DNA from: Campylobacteraceae bacterium
GTDB taxonomy: Bacteria > Campylobacterota > Campylobacteria > Campylobacterales > Sulfurovaceae
DNA length: 7,418 bases
Reading direction: 5' to 3'
Assembly (NCBI GenBank): GCA_027002665.1
Contig: JALWZK010000086.1
Span: 1 to 7,418 of the forward strand
This document shows positions 7,025 to 7,418 of this stretch, piece by piece; position 1 is the first letter of the stretch; each line of letters starts with the position of its first letter. Both the position numbers and the translations under genes were made by a program. The notes under the pieces are model-generated. The model had not been told where the DNA came from. It searched no databases and saw nothing but the letters and a program-made list of their open reading frames with translations.

Positions 7025-7306
7025 TTAATCTACAGATTCTATAAGTTTCGGTTTACTACTATCATCACTAATATCAACCTCTTCGACAACTACATCTTGC
7101 AATTTTGACTCTTCTGGTTTACTAATCTCTTTTACCTTATTTTTAACCTCATCTTTTGTATCTTTGATTACTTTTTCTCTCTTTTTTACACTCTTTTCGA
7201 CCTTCTTTACCTCTTTTTTATCAATTATAGGTTTAGGTTCAAAACTTAGACAACCCGAAAATATGAAAGCCATAACTATACTACTAAATATAATCTTTCT
7301 ATTCAT
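7025..7306 (-). CDS. Small Lys/Glu-rich lipoprotein of unknown function
   Basis: The 93-residue product begins MNRK, has a hydrophobic signal (about 5-17) and a lipobox-like FSGC with C19 as the predicted lipidated residue, so it should be a signal peptidase II substrate. Position +2 is Leu, not Asp, which fits outer-membrane sorting if the E. coli rule holds here. The mature part is 75 residues: a Lys-rich helix (about 29-62) with aliphatic residues exactly seven apart (V33, V40, I47, V54, I61), suggesting a coiled coil, then an acidic tail (E75, E76, D78, D81, D82). No enzyme motif is seen and I do not recognise the family. The ATG at 7306 is chosen because AGGAG at 7314-7318 has an ideal 7-base spacer; a TTG-started extension to 7351 would read through that ribosome binding site and into the promoter. 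It is the first gene of the likely operon. It could be a small structural envelope protein, but that is a guess. Confidence 0.8.
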   Translation of the reverse strand: MNRKIIFSSIVMAFIFSGCLSFEPKPIIDKKEVKKVEKSVKKREKVIKDTKDEVKNKVKEISKPEESKLQDVVVEEVDISDDSSKPKLIESVD

Positions 7307-7351
7307 TAAAAATCTCCTAAAAATTATTAAAATTATGTTTATGTAAAACAA

Positions 7352-7360
7352 ATCATAACA
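7352..7360 (-). promoter_or_regulatory. Extended -10 promoter of the lipoprotein gene and likely operon
   Basis: The minus strand reads TGTTATGAT, an extended -10 element with one mismatch to TGnTATAAT. Transcription would start near 7345, giving a leader of about 38 bases containing AGGAG (7314-7318) and the ATG at 7306. No convincing -35 hexamer lies at the right distance. Since gaps between the following genes are short and no good terminator is seen, this promoter may drive the whole set down to dxr. Upstream, 7361-7418 holds no gene, only A/T-rich sequence ending in a T6/A6 stretch. Confidence 0.5.
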
Positions 7361-7418
7361 TGAAATTGCTTACTCTCGTCTTTAATATTATTGTAAAACC
7401 TTTTTTAAGAAAAAATTA

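Noticed and set aside
7164..7346. Plus-strand 60-codon frame opposite the lipoprotein gene
   Set aside because: It is the antisense of the lipoprotein's Lys-rich helix and of its promoter region; its Phe/Leu/Ile-rich content follows from the opposite strand.
7307..7351. TTG-started 15-residue extension of the lipoprotein
   Set aside because: It would place the AGGAG ribosome binding site within the coding sequence and start inside the predicted promoter, and it would spoil the compact signal peptide.

Overview
This window is low in GC and contains five complete, closely packed genes, all on the minus strand, plus the first 15 codons of a sixth gene cut off by the left edge. In transcription order (right to left) they are: a small Lys/Glu-rich lipoprotein; a MutS-family mismatch-repair ATPase with a C-terminal HNH nuclease domain (MutS7 type); a bifunctional class A penicillin-binding protein (PBP1A type); CDP-diglyceride synthase (cdsA); and DXP reductoisomerase (dxr). 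The truncated gene at the left edge begins with a P-loop.

The likely source is a free-living Campylobacterota (Epsilonproteobacteria) bacterium, possibly from a marine or sulfidic habitat. Three things point there. A MutS with a fused HNH nuclease is known mainly from epsilonproteobacteria, giant viruses and octocoral mitochondria. The short Dxr and PBP1A and the overlapping cdsA-dxr pair are typical of that group. Coding sequence is AT-rich and leans on ATA, AGA and CTA/CTC codons. No rRNA or marker gene is present, so this is inference, and the genus cannot be given.

Region by region: 1-45 is the truncated P-loop gene. 46-176 is an intergenic region with an extended -10 promoter serving that gene and a small hairpin just after dxr. 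177-2011 is dxr and cdsA, overlapping by one base (TAGTG). 2061-4001 is the PBP1A gene, with a 16-bp perfect palindrome in its first codons and a second plausible start at codon 11. 4065-6992 is the mutS7 gene, starting at TTG directly after a perfect 8-bp hairpin. 7025-7306 is the lipoprotein, with a strong ribosome binding site and an extended -10 promoter at 7352-7360. No plus-strand gene is supported.

The spacing (32, 63, 49 and -1 bases) suggests one transcription unit starting upstream of the lipoprotein. Four of its genes fit envelope building: Dxr feeds isoprenoid synthesis and so undecaprenyl phosphate, the lipid carrier for peptidoglycan; PBP1A polymerises and crosslinks peptidoglycan; CdsA makes the phospholipid precursor; and the lipoprotein is predicted to sit in the envelope. 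MutS7 is the outlier. It combines mismatch recognition (a visible F-x-E motif), an ABC-type ATPase and a nuclease in one chain, so it could act as a self-contained repair enzyme. This matters because well-studied epsilonproteobacteria lack the usual MutS1/MutL/MutH set. It is the most interesting object in the window.
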